A stretch of 6,359 nt of DNA from Candidatus Roizmanbacteria bacterium CG_4_9_14_0_2_um_filter_39_13 (GTDB lineage Bacteria > Patescibacteriota > Microgenomatia > UBA1406 > GWC2-37-13). The notes below the pieces were generated by a model. That model saw only the letters and a program-made list of their open reading frames with translations, was not told the DNA's origin and did no database searches. A program made the position numbers and the translations under genes. Location of the stretch: the NCBI GenBank assembly GCA_002788865.1, contig PFSC01000083.1, forward strand, positions 1 to 6,359, given 5' to 3'. Below, piece by piece: positions 6,281 to 6,359 of the stretch; the stretch's first letter is position 1; the number at the start of each line of letters is the position of its first letter.

Positions 6281-6310
6281 TCAAATGTAAGAGTTCACGG
6301 TCTTTGACAA
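6281..6310 (-). pseudogene. Truncated 5' fragment of a leftmost-gene paralogue
   Basis: This is the inverted copy of the start of the leftmost gene. From the TTG matching base 45, the frame reads (M)SKTVNSYI and then TGA, against (M)SKSVNSYIMDL in the intact gene. The three base differences fall in two codons: AGT to ACC (Ser to Thr) and ATC to ATT (silent Ile). Similarity stops at the TGA. It could be a remnant of a second gene copy, or just part of a repeat that happens to be read as protein. As a transcribed unit it would be a 9-codon leader ORF 42 bases ahead of glmS. Confidence 0.4.
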
Positions 6311-6354
6311 AACTGTATCATAATATATCAATTATTATTTTGTGTCATCCCCGA
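6285..6354 (-). repeat. Right copy of 70-bp terminal inverted repeat
   Basis: This is the inverted counterpart of 1-70, with differences only opposite bases 55 and 56. It lies 46 bp upstream of the glmS start codon and is followed by five further bases, CCTGA, to the window end. It carries the same TATGAT box (minus strand, 6317-6322), here pointing at glmS, so it may supply a second, upstream glmS promoter with a leader of about 70 bases. Confidence 0.9.
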
Positions 6355-6359
6355 CCTGA

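Noticed and set aside
6239..6359. glmS ribozyme or riboswitch upstream of glmS
   Set aside because: The region is AT-rich and mostly repeat. I see no conserved ribozyme core, and the predicted leaderless start leaves no room for a leader RNA.
1..6359. Alternative genetic code with TGA read as an amino acid
   Set aside because: TGA ends the LOG and ABC ATPase genes at natural family lengths, and no in-frame TGA is needed in any gene.
1..6359. Insertion sequence, prophage or defence island bounded by the inverted repeat
   Set aside because: No transposase, integrase, phage or known defence gene is seen between the repeats; the contents are ordinary metabolic, envelope and transport genes.

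Overview
The window is a compact, AT-rich bacterial chromosomal-type segment with seven protein genes, almost no spare DNA and no RNA genes, transposase, integrase or CRISPR array. The style suggests a member of the Patescibacteria (Candidate Phyla Radiation): small gaps, hardly any Shine-Dalgarno sequences, near-consensus -10 boxes only 5-8 bases before start codons (leaderless mRNAs), and GC-rich palindromic repeats in the gaps. This is an inference, as no rRNA or other marker is present. TGA ends the LOG-like gene and the ABC ATPase gene, so the recoded-TGA lineages (Gracilibacteria/Absconditabacteria) are unlikely.

Layout: (1) 1-1768, plus strand: a small unrecognised conserved-looking protein whose 5' end lies in a repeat, a C39-like cysteine peptidase fold protein, and a LOG-family nucleotide phosphoribohydrolase. 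A GC-rich hairpin separates the last two. (2) 1769-1878: a 110-bp convergent gap filled by palindromic repeat DNA. (3) 1879-3605, minus strand: a two-gene ABC-2 exporter operon, ATPase then permease, joined by an ATGA stop/start overlap. (4) 3606-3667: a 62-bp divergent promoter region with one extended -10 box for each direction. (5) 3668-4477, plus strand: a family 2 glycosyltransferase. (6) 4478-6238, minus strand: glmS, tail to tail with the glycosyltransferase with no base between the stop codons. (7) 6239-6359: the glmS upstream region and the second copy of the terminal repeat. No gene-free stretch exceeds 300 bases; the longest is the 121 bases at the right end.

Functional links are modest. 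GlmS makes glucosamine-6-phosphate, the entry to UDP-GlcNAc and cell-envelope glycans. The GT2 enzyme and the ABC-2 exporter could act in envelope glycan or glycolipid assembly and export, but the sequence does not prove they work together. The C39-like protein and the LOG protein have no clear partner here.

The most unusual structure is a 70-bp inverted repeat at the two window ends (1-70 and 6285-6354, 68 of 70 matching). Each copy carries the same inward-facing -10 box, TTG start and first codons of the leftmost gene. The right copy is cut off by a stop codon and sits upstream of glmS. Reading from the window end back into its start makes the two copies one long palindrome around a 5-base centre. 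Possible explanations are a dispersed palindromic repeat where an assembly broke, a circular molecule or assembly, or a linear element with inverted ends. The sequence alone cannot decide between them.
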